Part shown: positions 6,595-13,377 of the stretch, piece by piece
Layout of the letters: each line of letters starts with the position of its first letter
How positions within the stretch are numbered: position 1 is the first letter of the stretch
DNA from: UBA11889 sp002313255
Lineage (GTDB): Bacteria > Pseudomonadota > Gammaproteobacteria > Pseudomonadales > Azotimanducaceae
Assembly: GCA_913045265.1 (NCBI GenBank)
Contig: CAJWQX010000071.1
Location: 1 to 13,377, forward strand
Length of the DNA: 13,377 bases
Reading direction: 5' to 3'
The notes under the pieces: model-generated
Told to the model about the DNA's origin: nothing
Seen by the model: the letters and a program-made list of their open reading frames with translations, nothing else
Database searches by the model: none
Position numbers and translations under genes: made by a program

Positions 6595-7440
6595 TCAGGT
6601 TGACCAGATACGGGGGCGACTAGCCGCTCGACCCATCTGGAGCGGACGCATCCCCGTCCATAGTTTTTCCGCAAGTGCACGGACTATTTGCGGGGCGCTT
6701 CCGAGGATCCGGACGACCAGTAGCTCGCCTAGAAGGGTTGCCCCTGCATCCACGGGCGAAGAGGCGATAATTCGCTGTACCCGTTTGAGCAAATCGGGGT
6801 CCGCCGGGTAGGCATAGACCGAAGCAAGGGCACAATTGCCTCTACACCCCCATGCCGCCCCCAGCATAGGCTCCTCGCTCCGCCACCGGTGCCGTTCGTT
6901 CAAGATAGGCTTGTCAGCGACAGCAATAGTCATTTTCTGATCAAACGCGCCCCGTTCGTACGTATCACCGCTGAAAGGACGGCCCAAAACGACCATATCC
7001 CATCCGCTGAAGCGCGCCGACGGGTTGAGATTGACCCTGGTACAGGTCGAAAGAGAACTTCCTCCAAATAGAATGGTTTCCTGAGGGAGCCACTCCAGAG
7101 TTCCCCCGCTTTCAACAGAAAGTTGTTGTTTGATCTGACTTTCGGGCCCGTTGCTCCGATATATCTTATTCGCCGCTGGTGTCGTGATTAGCGCTGAACC
7201 GTTTTCCCGGACCTGAATATTAAGTTCAAGTTGATCTCCTCCGACCACGCCCCCCGGAGGGTGAAGTACGTATGCATGACAAACGTCTTCTTCGGGGTAG
7301 AAGGGGCGTTGAACTGACAGTGGGCCCACCCGCTCCTTCACTCTTAAATTGGTTCTCGCCAAAGCGCGTTCAAAACTAAGGGACAACTTGGCCGACCAGC
7401 CGTCGACCGGTACGTATGCCGTGCTCGCCGTAGACTTCAT
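6595..7440 (-). CDS. ureD: Urease accessory protein UreD (UreH)
   Basis: Beta-helical scaffold that binds apourease and, with UreF and UreG, guides nickel to the active site. It has 281 residues, near the family's ~270-280. Signatures: RVGPLSVQRPFYPE near residues 38-51, HPPGGVVGGDQL (~60-71), ITTPAANKIYRS, GTLEWLPQETILFGGS, GWDMVVLGRPFSG and the C-terminal MGRAASRPRIWST typical of UreD. The start ATG overlaps the urtE stop (ATGA), so the maturation genes are translationally linked to the urea transporter genes. This junction is good evidence that urt and ure genes form one transcript. Confidence 0.96.
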   Translation of the reverse strand: MKSTASTAYVPVDGWSAKLSLSFERALARTNLRVKERVGPLSVQRPFYPEEDVCHAYVLHPPGGVVGGDQLELNIQVRENGSALITTPAANKIYRSNGPESQIKQQLSVESGGTLEWLPQETILFGGSSLSTCTRVNLNPSARFSGWDMVVLGRPFSGDTYERGAFDQKMTIAVADKPILNERHRWRSEEPMLGAAWGCRGNCALASVYAYPADPDLLKRVQRIIASSPVDAGATLLGELLVVRILGSAPQIVRALAEKLWTGMRPLQMGRAASRPRIWST

Positions 7441-8132
7441 ACCGACAGGTGCTCTTGGACAAGCTCATCGGTGAGCGCTTCCATACTACCCGACGCGACG
7501 ACGGCTCCCTTCGTCATGATAAAGAATTGACCACACACACGACGGACAAAAGGCAGTTTTTGTTCGACGACCAACACCGTCATTGCGAGCTCGCGATTCA
7601 ACTGCATAATGACATCGCCGATCTCCTGCACGATATTCGGCTGGATGCCCTCGGTGGGCTCGTCGAGAATCAGAAAATCCGGGTTGATAACCAGAGCACG
7701 TGCGATGGCTAGCTGCTGTTGCTGTCCGCCAGACAGGTCGCCACCCCGACGGCGCAACATCGATTTTAAGACCGGGAAAAGGTCAAACACATGGTCCGGA
7801 ATGTTGCGATTCGAACGAGGCTGATTACCAAGACCGATCTCCAAGTTTTCGGCAACTGTGAGCAACGGAAAAATCATGCGTCCTTGTGGAACATACCCAA
7901 TGTGCAGAGCGGCACGGCGTTCGGCCGCTTCAACCAACAGGTTTGAACCATTAAATGCGATGGATCCAGAATCCACGTTTAACAACCCCATGACGCACTC
8001 AAGCAATGTACTTTTACCGACACCGTTTCGCCCAATTAGACTCACGCAAGCTCCGTCGTCCACCTCGAGATTGACATCCCAAAGCGTATGACTCTGTCCA
8101 TACGATTGATTGAGTCCTTCGACCTTAAGCAT
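7437..8132 (-). CDS. urtE: Urea ABC transporter ATP-binding protein UrtE
   Basis: One of two cytoplasmic ATPases of the urea transporter (LivF-like). It has 231 residues from ATG 8132, which begins MLKVEGLNQSYGQSHTLWDV as in other UrtE proteins; a GTG one codon upstream is possible. ABC motifs: Walker A GRNGVGKS (34-41), Q-loop at GYVPQGRMIFPLLTVAENL, signature LSGGQQQQLAIARAL (from 133), Walker B FLILDEP (153-159) and switch region VLVVEQKLPF. TEGIQPNIVQEIG after Walker B is the UrtE form of this region. ATG and the urtD stop share one base (TGATG), and the stop overlaps ureD. It pairs with UrtD on the UrtBC channel. Confidence 0.96.
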   Translation of the reverse strand: MLKVEGLNQSYGQSHTLWDVNLEVDDGACVSLIGRNGVGKSTLLECVMGLLNVDSGSIAFNGSNLLVEAAERRAALHIGYVPQGRMIFPLLTVAENLEIGLGNQPRSNRNIPDHVFDLFPVLKSMLRRRGGDLSGGQQQQLAIARALVINPDFLILDEPTEGIQPNIVQEIGDVIMQLNRELAMTVLVVEQKLPFVRRVCGQFFIMTKGAVVASGSMEALTDELVQEHLSV

Positions 8133-8986
8133 CACTCACCCAGGTATACCTCGATCACTTTTGCGTCATGCTGTATCTCTTCAAAGGGACCCTCAGCAAG
8201 TACTCGCCCTTCGTGCAGCACGGTAACTCTTCGTGCAATGGAGCGTACAAACTCCATATCGTGTTCGACCACGACGACCGAATGGTCGCCCGCAAGCGTG
8301 GTCAGCAGTTCCGCCGTGGACTCCGATTCTTGCTTAGTCATGCCTGCAACGGGCTCGTCTACAAGCAATACCAGCGGGTTCTGCATTAACAACATGCCAA
8401 TTTCGAGCCACTGTTTCTGACCATGCGATAACGATCCCGCCAACGCCAACACTTCCTCTTTTAGACCAATAATGTCGAGCACTTCGGCAATCCGATCGCG
8501 TTCCTCGCCACTCAATCTTCGTGCGAGGGTCGCCCAGACCCGTTTGTCCGCCTCCATCGCTAACTCAAGATTGTCATGAACCGTATGGTTCTCAAAAACG
8601 GTCGGTTTTTGAAACTTTCGACCGATCCCGAGCGAAGCAATCTCAGGTTCTGTAAGTCGTAACAGGTCGAGGCGCTGCCCGTAGAACGCGGTGCCAAAAT
8701 CGGGTCGCGTTTTCCCCGTGATGACATCCATCATGGTCGTTTTACCCGCACCATTCGGCCCAATGATGCAACGGAGCTCCCCCGTTTCTATGTAGAGCGT
8801 GAGCTCGTTTAGAGCCTTGAACCCGTCGAAACTCACGGTAATGTCCTCCAGATAAAGAATGTATCCGGAATCCGTGTTGACTAATTCATCACGGCTCGGT
8901 TTCCGAGCCAAGAAGCGAGAGCTCTGATCGTCGAGCGGTTGAAAACCGCGCGCTGGCTTATCTTTATGGACCGATCGCCTAAACAC
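8132..8986 (-). CDS. urtD: Urea ABC transporter ATP-binding protein UrtD
   Basis: Second ATPase of the urea transporter (LivG-like), 284 residues. Motifs: Walker A GPNGAGKT (76-83), Q-loop GIGRKFQKPTVFENHTVHDN (120-139), signature LSHGQKQWLEIGMLLMQNP (from 186), Walker B LVLLVDEPVAGMTKQE (205-220) and VVVEHDMEFVRSIA. The LSHGQKQWLEIGM form and DEPVAGMT are typical of UrtD. About 40 N-terminal residues before the core strand ILYLEDITVSF are basic and not part of the ABC domain. The start is GTG with AAGGAG eight bases upstream. That site lies in the short tail after the duplicated urtC segment, so the odd urtC end does not appear to remove urtD translation. Confidence 0.95.
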   Translation of the reverse strand: MFRRSVHKDKPARGFQPLDDQSSRFLARKPSRDELVNTDSGYILYLEDITVSFDGFKALNELTLYIETGELRCIIGPNGAGKTTMMDVITGKTRPDFGTAFYGQRLDLLRLTEPEIASLGIGRKFQKPTVFENHTVHDNLELAMEADKRVWATLARRLSGEERDRIAEVLDIIGLKEEVLALAGSLSHGQKQWLEIGMLLMQNPLVLLVDEPVAGMTKQESESTAELLTTLAGDHSVVVVEHDMEFVRSIARRVTVLHEGRVLAEGPFEEIQHDAKVIEVYLGE

Positions 8987-9010
8987 CTTACGTCTCCTTA
9001 CCCGACATAT

Positions 9011-10162
9011 TCAGTGGCTGAATTTCGCTCGGATTAATGATCCCCACTTGTGGTACATGTAGAGTACCCGCGATGCCAGCCAATACGGCAGACTGCGCAC
9101 CAAACCGACCACGCCCTTTGGTAACGACAGGGTCACGAGGATGAATAAACCGCCTAGAGCGAACGGCCAAACTTCCGGGAACGCGCCGGTCATCCACGTT
9201 TTGGCATAATTCACGATCACGGCACCGAGCGCAGCACCGTACAACGTTCCACGACCCCCAAGGGCCACCCACACCACCAGTTCGATCGACTTCAATGGCT
9301 CAAATTCGCTCGGATTAATAATTCCCACTTGCGGGACGTATAGCGCACCCGCAATGCCAGCCAATACGGCAGACACAGTAAAAATCCAGACTTTATAGTT
9401 CTCTACCCGGTAACCGATGAAACGGGTTCGATCATCGGCATCGCGCACCGCGGTGACGACGCGCCCAAGTTTCGACGTCACGACAAAGCGGCAGAATAAA
9501 TAGGTCAACGCCAGCGCAATAGCTGAAACGACAAAAAGTACAACGCGTGTGACGTCCGACTGCAGCGACGCGCCCAGGATGTCTTTGAAGTCGGTGAGGC
9601 CATTGTTGCCGCCAAACCCCATCTCGTTTCGATAGAACGCCAGCAACAGCGCGTACGTTAGGGCTTGCGTCATGATCGAGAGATACACGCCTGTGACCCT
9701 TGAACGGAATGCGAGCCAACCGAACACCAGCGCAAGCAATCCGGGCACTAGAACAACCATCAGCATGGCAAACCAGAACGCATCGAAGCCGAACCAATAC
9801 CAAGGCAGTTCCTGCCAATTGAGGAATACCATGAAATCGGGCAGTTCTGGATGCCCGTAGACACCGCGCGTACCGATTTGGCGCATGAGATACATGCCCA
9901 TTGCGTATCCACCCAGCGCAAAAAAAGCCCCGTGTCCAAGACTGAGGATGCCGCAATACCCCCACGCAAGGTCGAGGGCCATTGCTAGGAGCGCATAACT
10001 CAGGTATTTACCAAGCAACGTAACCGTGTATGTGGAGACATGAAACGCAGAGTCTTCGGGAACCAAAAGGTTGGCGACGGGTACGACCACACACATCACA
10101 CCAAGAGTCCCCAACAGGATCGACCGTCCCCAATCTTGTTTGATTAAACGACCTAATAGCAT
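9011..10162 (-). CDS. urtC: Urea ABC transporter permease UrtC, with altered C-terminus
   Basis: Inner-membrane permease (LivM-like) that forms the urea path with UrtB. It has 383 residues from ATG 10162, which shares one base with the urtB stop (TGATG); an ORF start 17 codons further up lies inside urtB and is unlikely. Features: several membrane helices, GKYLSYALLAMALDLAWGYC then GILSLGHGAFFALGGYAMGMY, the urea-type GGNNGLTDFKDILG, the cytoplasmic EAA-like loop DADDRTRFIGYRVENYK, and VLAGIAGALYVPQVGIINPS. The normal family end is around SLPKGVVGLVRS. Here about 27 more residues follow (from LPYWLASRVLYMY to AKFSH) because the 3' end is a repeated piece of urtC read in another frame. The permease core looks complete. 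Confidence 0.93.
   Translation of the reverse strand: MLLGRLIKQDWGRSILLGTLGVMCVVVPVANLLVPEDSAFHVSTYTVTLLGKYLSYALLAMALDLAWGYCGILSLGHGAFFALGGYAMGMYLMRQIGTRGVYGHPELPDFMVFLNWQELPWYWFGFDAFWFAMLMVVLVPGLLALVFGWLAFRSRVTGVYLSIMTQALTYALLLAFYRNEMGFGGNNGLTDFKDILGASLQSDVTRVVLFVVSAIALALTYLFCRFVVTSKLGRVVTAVRDADDRTRFIGYRVENYKVWIFTVSAVLAGIAGALYVPQVGIINPSEFEPLKSIELVVWVALGGRGTLYGAALGAVIVNYAKTWMTGAFPEVWPFALGGLFILVTLSLPKGVVGLVRSLPYWLASRVLYMYHKWGSLIRAKFSH
9012..9093 (-). repeat. Direct repeat copy at the 3' end of urtC
   Basis: This 82-base segment matches 9293-9374 at 70 of 82 positions by my hand alignment, in the same orientation and without gaps. In the frame used by the internal copy it would read SAVLAGIAGTLHVPQVGI and continue INPSEIQPL, then NMSGKET and stop. 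UrtC itself reads through it in a different frame. The two peptides (the other is SAVLAGIAGALYVPQVGI) differ at only a few residues, so the copy has kept most of its coding sense despite 12 base changes. Confidence 0.9.
9293..9374 (-). repeat. Direct repeat copy inside urtC
   Basis: This is the in-frame partner of the repeat at 9012-9093, offset by 281 bases. It encodes the conserved permease segment SAVLAGIAGALYVPQVGI-INPSEFEPL. It is the expected UrtC sequence, so this is the native copy and the other one is the insertion or relic. Confidence 0.9.
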
Positions 10163-11823
10163 CAGCTTTCTGCCGCGCGTCCCTTCTGCGGAAACAAACC
10201 GCGTGGCCTCCACTGAATGAATAGAATAATGAAAACGAGCACGAGAACTTTTGCGACGACCGCGCCTGCATAGGGTTCGAGAAACTTATTGGCCACACCC
10301 AGCGAAAGTCCAGCCACGAGTGTCCCCCATAGATTCCCGACACCCCCAAACACAACCACCATGAACGAATCAACGATGTAGCCCCGCCCCAGATAGGGCC
10401 CGACATTGGTCAGTTGAGACAAAGCGACGCCGGCGACACCCGCAATCCCCGCCCCAAGGCCAAATGTCAGCGCGTCCACCCGACCACTTCGAATACCCAT
10501 CGCGCGTGCCATGGCCCGGTTCTGGGTAACAGCACGCACTTCAAGGCCAAGTCGCGTCCGTTGTAGAACAAGCACCAACGCCGCAAAAATGAGTCCAGCG
10601 AAAATCAAGATGTAGAGGCGGTTGAAGGTGAGTGAAAGGCCGTCCAAAAGTTCAAAAGACCCGCTCATCCACTGTGGGGTGGAAACGGGCCGGTTGAGGG
10701 CTGTGAAGATAGTTTTAACCGCCTGTTGCAACACCAAACTGACGCCAAACGAGGCGAGAAGTGTTTCCAACGGTCGCCCGTAAAGGAATCTAAAGATTCC
10801 TCGTTCAATCCCAATGCCGACCAGACCGGATACAAAAAAAGCCGCGGGGACGGCAATGAGGAGCGAGTATTCCAACGCCCCAGGAAACAACGTCTGTACG
10901 ACATACGTGGTGTAAGCGCCGAGCATAATCAGCTCGCCGTGAGCCATATTGATGACGCCCATCACCCCAAAGGTGATGGAAAGACCGATAGCCGCCAACA
11001 CCAGCACGGATCCAAGGCTTAGACCAAAGAATACCGTTTCGATGGTCTTGTACCGCGCCACCGTCTCTTCGATACTTTCTAGTGTCTCGCGTGCGGCCTC
11101 TTGAATCGCCTCACTTGCTACCGGATCGTTAGAAATACCCGTCAGCTTTTCGCGAACGCGGCCATCTAGATTGCTTGCCGACGCACGGATCGCCCTTAAG
11201 CGTATGGTTTCATCGTTTGCGTCCAAATCAAATACAACCAACGCAGTTTCGATCGCTGCAATCACGTTGGCGTCCGATTCGACAAGCAACCGCGCATCAA
11301 GAACCGCTCGCATGGAAGAGTCAGCTCCGTCGGCAATCGCTTCGGCTGCCGCAATCCGATCATCGGGGTCCTTATCGTCGAGGCGAATACCCGCGATCAG
11401 ACCTCGCAGAAGACCTCGCAAACGATTGTTGACGCTAATTTTTTTCGCCCCTCGGCGCCCCACTTGACCGAGCCCTTCACCGGTGACGGCATCGCGAATG
11501 TTGAACCCGCCACCATCGAGCCCATTAGCAAAGACCACACGATCCGTTTTACGCTCTGTGTAGAGTTCCGCATCTAACAGCGCCGTCAACACCTCTAGCG
11601 TGCGCGGGTGCGTGTGTGCCGCAATCGCCCTTGCTGCTTCCGCCTTTTCCCCAAAAGAACGAGTCTTTAGGAGATCGACGGTGACTTGAAAGCTAGCGTC
11701 TAGAGCACTCTTCTCTTCCAAGCCGAAACACGGAACGAGCCCGGCCGCGACCACAACGACAAGGCACGATCGCACCCAACGCCCAAACTCAATCCGAGTT
11801 GAACTTCGCGCAGCGACCTTCAT
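10162..11823 (-). CDS. urtB: Urea ABC transporter permease UrtB
   Basis: Inner-membrane permease (LivH-like) of the urea transporter, 553 residues. It has the long N-terminal extension typical of UrtB: a signal-like hydrophobic segment (CLVVVVAAGLV, ~20-30), then a ~230-residue helical HEAT-like region presumably in the periplasm, with RIAAAEAIADGADSSMRAVL as a representative repeat. The permease domain begins around residue 262 with FFGLSLGSVLVLAAIGLSI, followed by GVMGVINMAHGELIMLGAYT, the EAA-like loop TRLGLEVRAVTQNRAMARAM and GVGNLWGTLVAGLSLGVANK. The C-terminus is RGLFPQKGRAAES. The ATG start has only a weak ribosome binding site and follows urtA after 85 bp containing a strong hairpin, suggesting lower expression than urtA. 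Its stop shares a base with the urtC start. Confidence 0.95.
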   Translation of the reverse strand: MKVAARSSTRIEFGRWVRSCLVVVVAAGLVPCFGLEEKSALDASFQVTVDLLKTRSFGEKAEAARAIAAHTHPRTLEVLTALLDAELYTERKTDRVVFANGLDGGGFNIRDAVTGEGLGQVGRRGAKKISVNNRLRGLLRGLIAGIRLDDKDPDDRIAAAEAIADGADSSMRAVLDARLLVESDANVIAAIETALVVFDLDANDETIRLRAIRASASNLDGRVREKLTGISNDPVASEAIQEAARETLESIEETVARYKTIETVFFGLSLGSVLVLAAIGLSITFGVMGVINMAHGELIMLGAYTTYVVQTLFPGALEYSLLIAVPAAFFVSGLVGIGIERGIFRFLYGRPLETLLASFGVSLVLQQAVKTIFTALNRPVSTPQWMSGSFELLDGLSLTFNRLYILIFAGLIFAALVLVLQRTRLGLEVRAVTQNRAMARAMGIRSGRVDALTFGLGAGIAGVAGVALSQLTNVGPYLGRGYIVDSFMVVVFGGVGNLWGTLVAGLSLGVANKFLEPYAGAVVAKVLVLVFIILFIQWRPRGLFPQKGRAAES

Positions 11824-11855
11824 TGTTTGTACCGGCGACTCATGTAGACCCTTCT

Positions 11856-11881
11856 CGACGGGCGGTCAACGCCGCCCGTCG
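11856..11881 (-). repeat. Perfect 10-bp hairpin between urtA and urtB
   Basis: Inverted repeat CGACGGGCGG / CCGCCCGTCG with a 6-base loop, located in the 85-bp urtA-urtB gap. No T run follows on the minus strand, so it is not a classic Rho-independent terminator. Hairpins at this place after a binding-protein gene commonly protect the upstream mRNA from 3' exonucleases or cause partial termination, giving more binding protein than permease. That function is inference; the stem itself is directly visible. Confidence 0.75.
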
Positions 11882-11908
11882 TAGTGCTAGTGCGGTTCGA
11901 TCAGTTAC

Positions 11909-13189
11909 CTATTCGTAATTCTGGCCCGAACACGTGCCTGTCTTCACGTTGTAGTTGCCGCAAGCGAGAGGCTTCATCCAATCCGCCGTGATGTCCCGCG
12001 AACCCTCCAAGTGGTCGGTCCAAGCATCACCGACTACCGTACCTGGAGTTTCCCAAACGATGTCAAACTGACCATCTGCTTGGATCTCACCGATCAGAAC
12101 CGGCTTGGTAATGTGATGGTTCGGCATCATGGTTGCCATACCACCCGAAAGGTTTGGTACCGTAACGCCGATGATGGCGTCTTGAACCGCAGTCGCATCC
12201 GTCGTCCCCGCTTTGTTGACCGCCTCGACCCACATGTTGAACCCGATGTAGTGCGCTTCCATCGGATCATTGGTCACGCGATCGTCGTCATCAATGAACT
12301 CTAACCAGGCATCGATGAATTCGTCGTTGATTTCAGCATCAACGCTCATGAAATAGTTCCACGCGGCTAGATGACCGACCAGCGGACCGGTATCGAAACC
12401 TGAGAGTTCTTCCTCCCCGAGAGAAAACGCAACCACCGGAATATCCTCTGCCGAGACTCCCTGATTCCCTAGCTCTTTATAGAACGGCACATTCGCGTCG
12501 CCGTTCACGGTCGAAACCACGGCCGTCTTCTTCCCAGCAGAACCAAACTTCTTGATATCCGAGACAATCGTCTGCCAGTCCGAGTGCCCGAACGGCGTGT
12601 AGTTGATCATAATGTCCTCGTCAGCGACCCCATTAGCTTTGAGATACGCTTCGAGAATCTTATTCGTGGTTCGCGGGTAGACGTAGTCGGTGCCCGCCAA
12701 TACCCACCGCTTAACCTCGATATCGTTCATGAGGTAGTCGACGGCTGGGATCGCTTGCTGGTTGGGTGCGGCGCCGGTGTAGAAAACGTTCTTGGACGAC
12801 TCTTCCCCCTCATATTGCACGGGGTAAAAGAGCAGTCCGTTCAACTCCTCAAAAACCGGAAGTACGGATTTCCGAGAGACCGAGGTCCAACAACCGAACA
12901 CCACATCGACCTGTTGTTTCTCCAGCAGTTCGCGAGCTTTTTCCGCAAATAATGGCCAGTCCGACGCTGGATCGACCACGACGGCTTCAAGCTGCTTGCC
13001 TAACAATCCACCGGCTTCATTCTGTCGATCAATCATCATCAAAACCGTGTCTTTGAGGGTGGTCTCGCTAATGGCCATAGTCCCCGACAAGGAATGCAAC
13101 ACACCAACTTTGATGGTGTCAGCCGACCAAATGAACGGACCGAGTAACAACGTGGCAACCAGCGCCACACTACGAGTTATAGATTTCAT
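11909..13189 (-). CDS. urtA: Urea ABC transporter substrate-binding protein UrtA
   Basis: Periplasmic urea-binding protein of the type-1 (LivJ-like) fold, 426 residues. A signal peptide is clear: MKSITRSVALVATLLLGPFI, with cleavage likely after WSA. The mature protein begins DTIKVGVLHSLSGTMAISE, followed by the UrtA hallmarks GGLLGKQLEAVVVDPASDW, VVFGCWTSVSRKSVLPVFEE, NGLLFYPVQYEGEESSKNVF, YTGAAPNQQAIPAVDYL and GTDYVYPRTTN, and later NDPMEAHYIGFNMWVEAV and MMPNHHITKPVLIGEI. These segments line the urea pocket in the family and set UrtA apart from general amino-acid binding proteins. The ATG has a strong AGGGAGGAA about nine bases upstream, fitting high expression. It starts 15 bp after the stop of the porin gene, which implies a shared transcript. 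Confidence 0.97.
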   Translation of the reverse strand: MKSITRSVALVATLLLGPFIWSADTIKVGVLHSLSGTMAISETTLKDTVLMMIDRQNEAGGLLGKQLEAVVVDPASDWPLFAEKARELLEKQQVDVVFGCWTSVSRKSVLPVFEELNGLLFYPVQYEGEESSKNVFYTGAAPNQQAIPAVDYLMNDIEVKRWVLAGTDYVYPRTTNKILEAYLKANGVADEDIMINYTPFGHSDWQTIVSDIKKFGSAGKKTAVVSTVNGDANVPFYKELGNQGVSAEDIPVVAFSLGEEELSGFDTGPLVGHLAAWNYFMSVDAEINDEFIDAWLEFIDDDDRVTNDPMEAHYIGFNMWVEAVNKAGTTDATAVQDAIIGVTVPNLSGGMATMMPNHHITKPVLIGEIQADGQFDIVWETPGTVVGDAWTDHLEGSRDITADWMKPLACGNYNVKTGTCSGQNYE

Positions 13190-13193
13190 GATT

Positions 13194-13202
13194 TGGTTCC
13201 TC
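13194..13202 (-). promoter_or_regulatory. Strong ribosome binding site of urtA
   Basis: On the minus strand GGGAGGAACC precedes the urtA ATG by about nine bases, in the 15-bp space after the porin stop codon TAA. It is the strongest Shine-Dalgarno in the window besides amtB and ureC, and fits a binding protein made in excess over its permease. Confidence 0.75.
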
Positions 13203-13204
13203 CC

Positions 13205-13377
13205 TTAAATCTGTATCTGAAAACCGACCGAGAAGCCATCCACGTCCGCGCCCGCCATCCCCGTAAGGTTCGCGTCGCCGTCCGTGAAATTCATGTTCAC
13301 GCGAAGGTTATGAGCATTAATTATGTAATTGACCCCGATTTCCGTGAGATCGCTCTCCGATGCCCCATCGAAGTCGG
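13205..13377 (-). CDS. Outer-membrane porin, 3' end only
   Basis: Last 57 codons of a gene entering from the window edge, ending with TAA. The sequence reads as alternating beta strands: IGVNYIINAHNLRVNMNF forms a strand-turn-strand, and DGFSVGFQIQI is a final strand. This is the pattern of phosphate-selective-porin-like (OprO/OprP, Porin_O_P) proteins, whose C-termini run from a YxxNxHNLR-like hairpin to a last strand FxxQxx; the last residue here is Ile rather than Phe. The barrel would sit in the outer membrane. Its stop lies 15 bp from the urtA ATG, so it is probably the first or an early gene of the same transcript, and its likely job is diffusion of urea or short amides. Function rests on context; the barrel class rests on about 57 residues. 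Confidence 0.7.
   Translation of the reverse strand, partial: DFDGASESDLTEIGVNYIINAHNLRVNMNFTDGDANLTGMAGADVDGFSVGFQIQI

Noticed and set aside
8988..9272. 94-codon frame on the minus strand across the urtC end, with a UrtC-like C-terminal half
   Set aside because: Its first part is an out-of-frame shadow of urtC; only the end is meaningful, as the duplicated segment in its native frame. It is a relic, not a separate gene.
10163..10213. 17-codon N-terminal extension of urtC
   Set aside because: It lies inside the urtB coding end; the ATG sharing a base with the urtB stop is the normal coupled start.
11856..11881. Hairpin as a full intrinsic terminator for urtA
   Set aside because: No T run follows on the minus strand and the downstream urt genes clearly belong to the same unit.
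1..13377. CRISPR array, tRNA, insertion sequence or prophage
   Set aside because: No regular spaced repeats, tRNA-like cloverleaf, transposase or integrase was seen on reading the window.

Overview
The window is one long, fully co-directional block on the minus strand. It encodes uptake of urea, its hydrolysis to ammonia, and the sensing and transport of ammonium. Read in the direction of transcription (high to low coordinates), the order is: 3' end of an outer-membrane porin, urtA-urtB-urtC-urtD-urtE (urea ABC transporter), ureD-ureA-ureB-ureC-ureE-ureF-ureG (urease subunits and maturation factors), glnK (P-II protein) and amtB (ammonium channel). Beyond amtB lie about 600 bases of less ordered DNA: the truncated start of a SnoaL/NTF2-like gene, a small Cro/CI-type regulator, and the start of an unidentified ORF that runs off the window edge.

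The organism is a Gram-negative bacterium: there is a porin C-terminus, a periplasmic binding protein with signal peptide, and an AmtB with signal peptide. Separate ureA/ureB/ureC genes in the order DABCEFG, next to urtABCDE, fit a proteobacterium and probably a gammaproteobacterium. The sequence alone does not give genus or habitat. Base composition looks close to balanced and similar across the operon, with no sign that the core genes were recently acquired.

The genes form one logical chain. The porin probably lets small solutes cross the outer membrane, UrtA captures urea in the periplasm, and UrtBC with UrtDE pump it inward. UreABC hydrolyses it after UreDEFG have inserted nickel. GlnK and AmtB recover or sense the ammonium. 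Most junctions are very tight (overlapping stop and start codons at urtB/C, urtD/E, urtE/ureD, ureB/C, ureC/E and ureE/F), which suggests translational coupling. The looser joints are urtA-urtB (85 bp with a strong hairpin), ureG-glnK (180 bp, the longest gap) and amtB to the downstream remnant (105 bp). No stretch above 300 bases lacks a gene, and I saw no tRNA, rRNA, CRISPR or insertion sequence.

This is mostly a known system. The most unusual point is at the 3' end of urtC: an 82-bp diverged copy of an internal urtC segment is repeated there in another reading frame, so that it encodes the last residues of UrtC. Lesser oddities are a six-aspartate tract in UreB, a UreE with a short His tail and a TTG start, and the decayed SnoaL-like gene.
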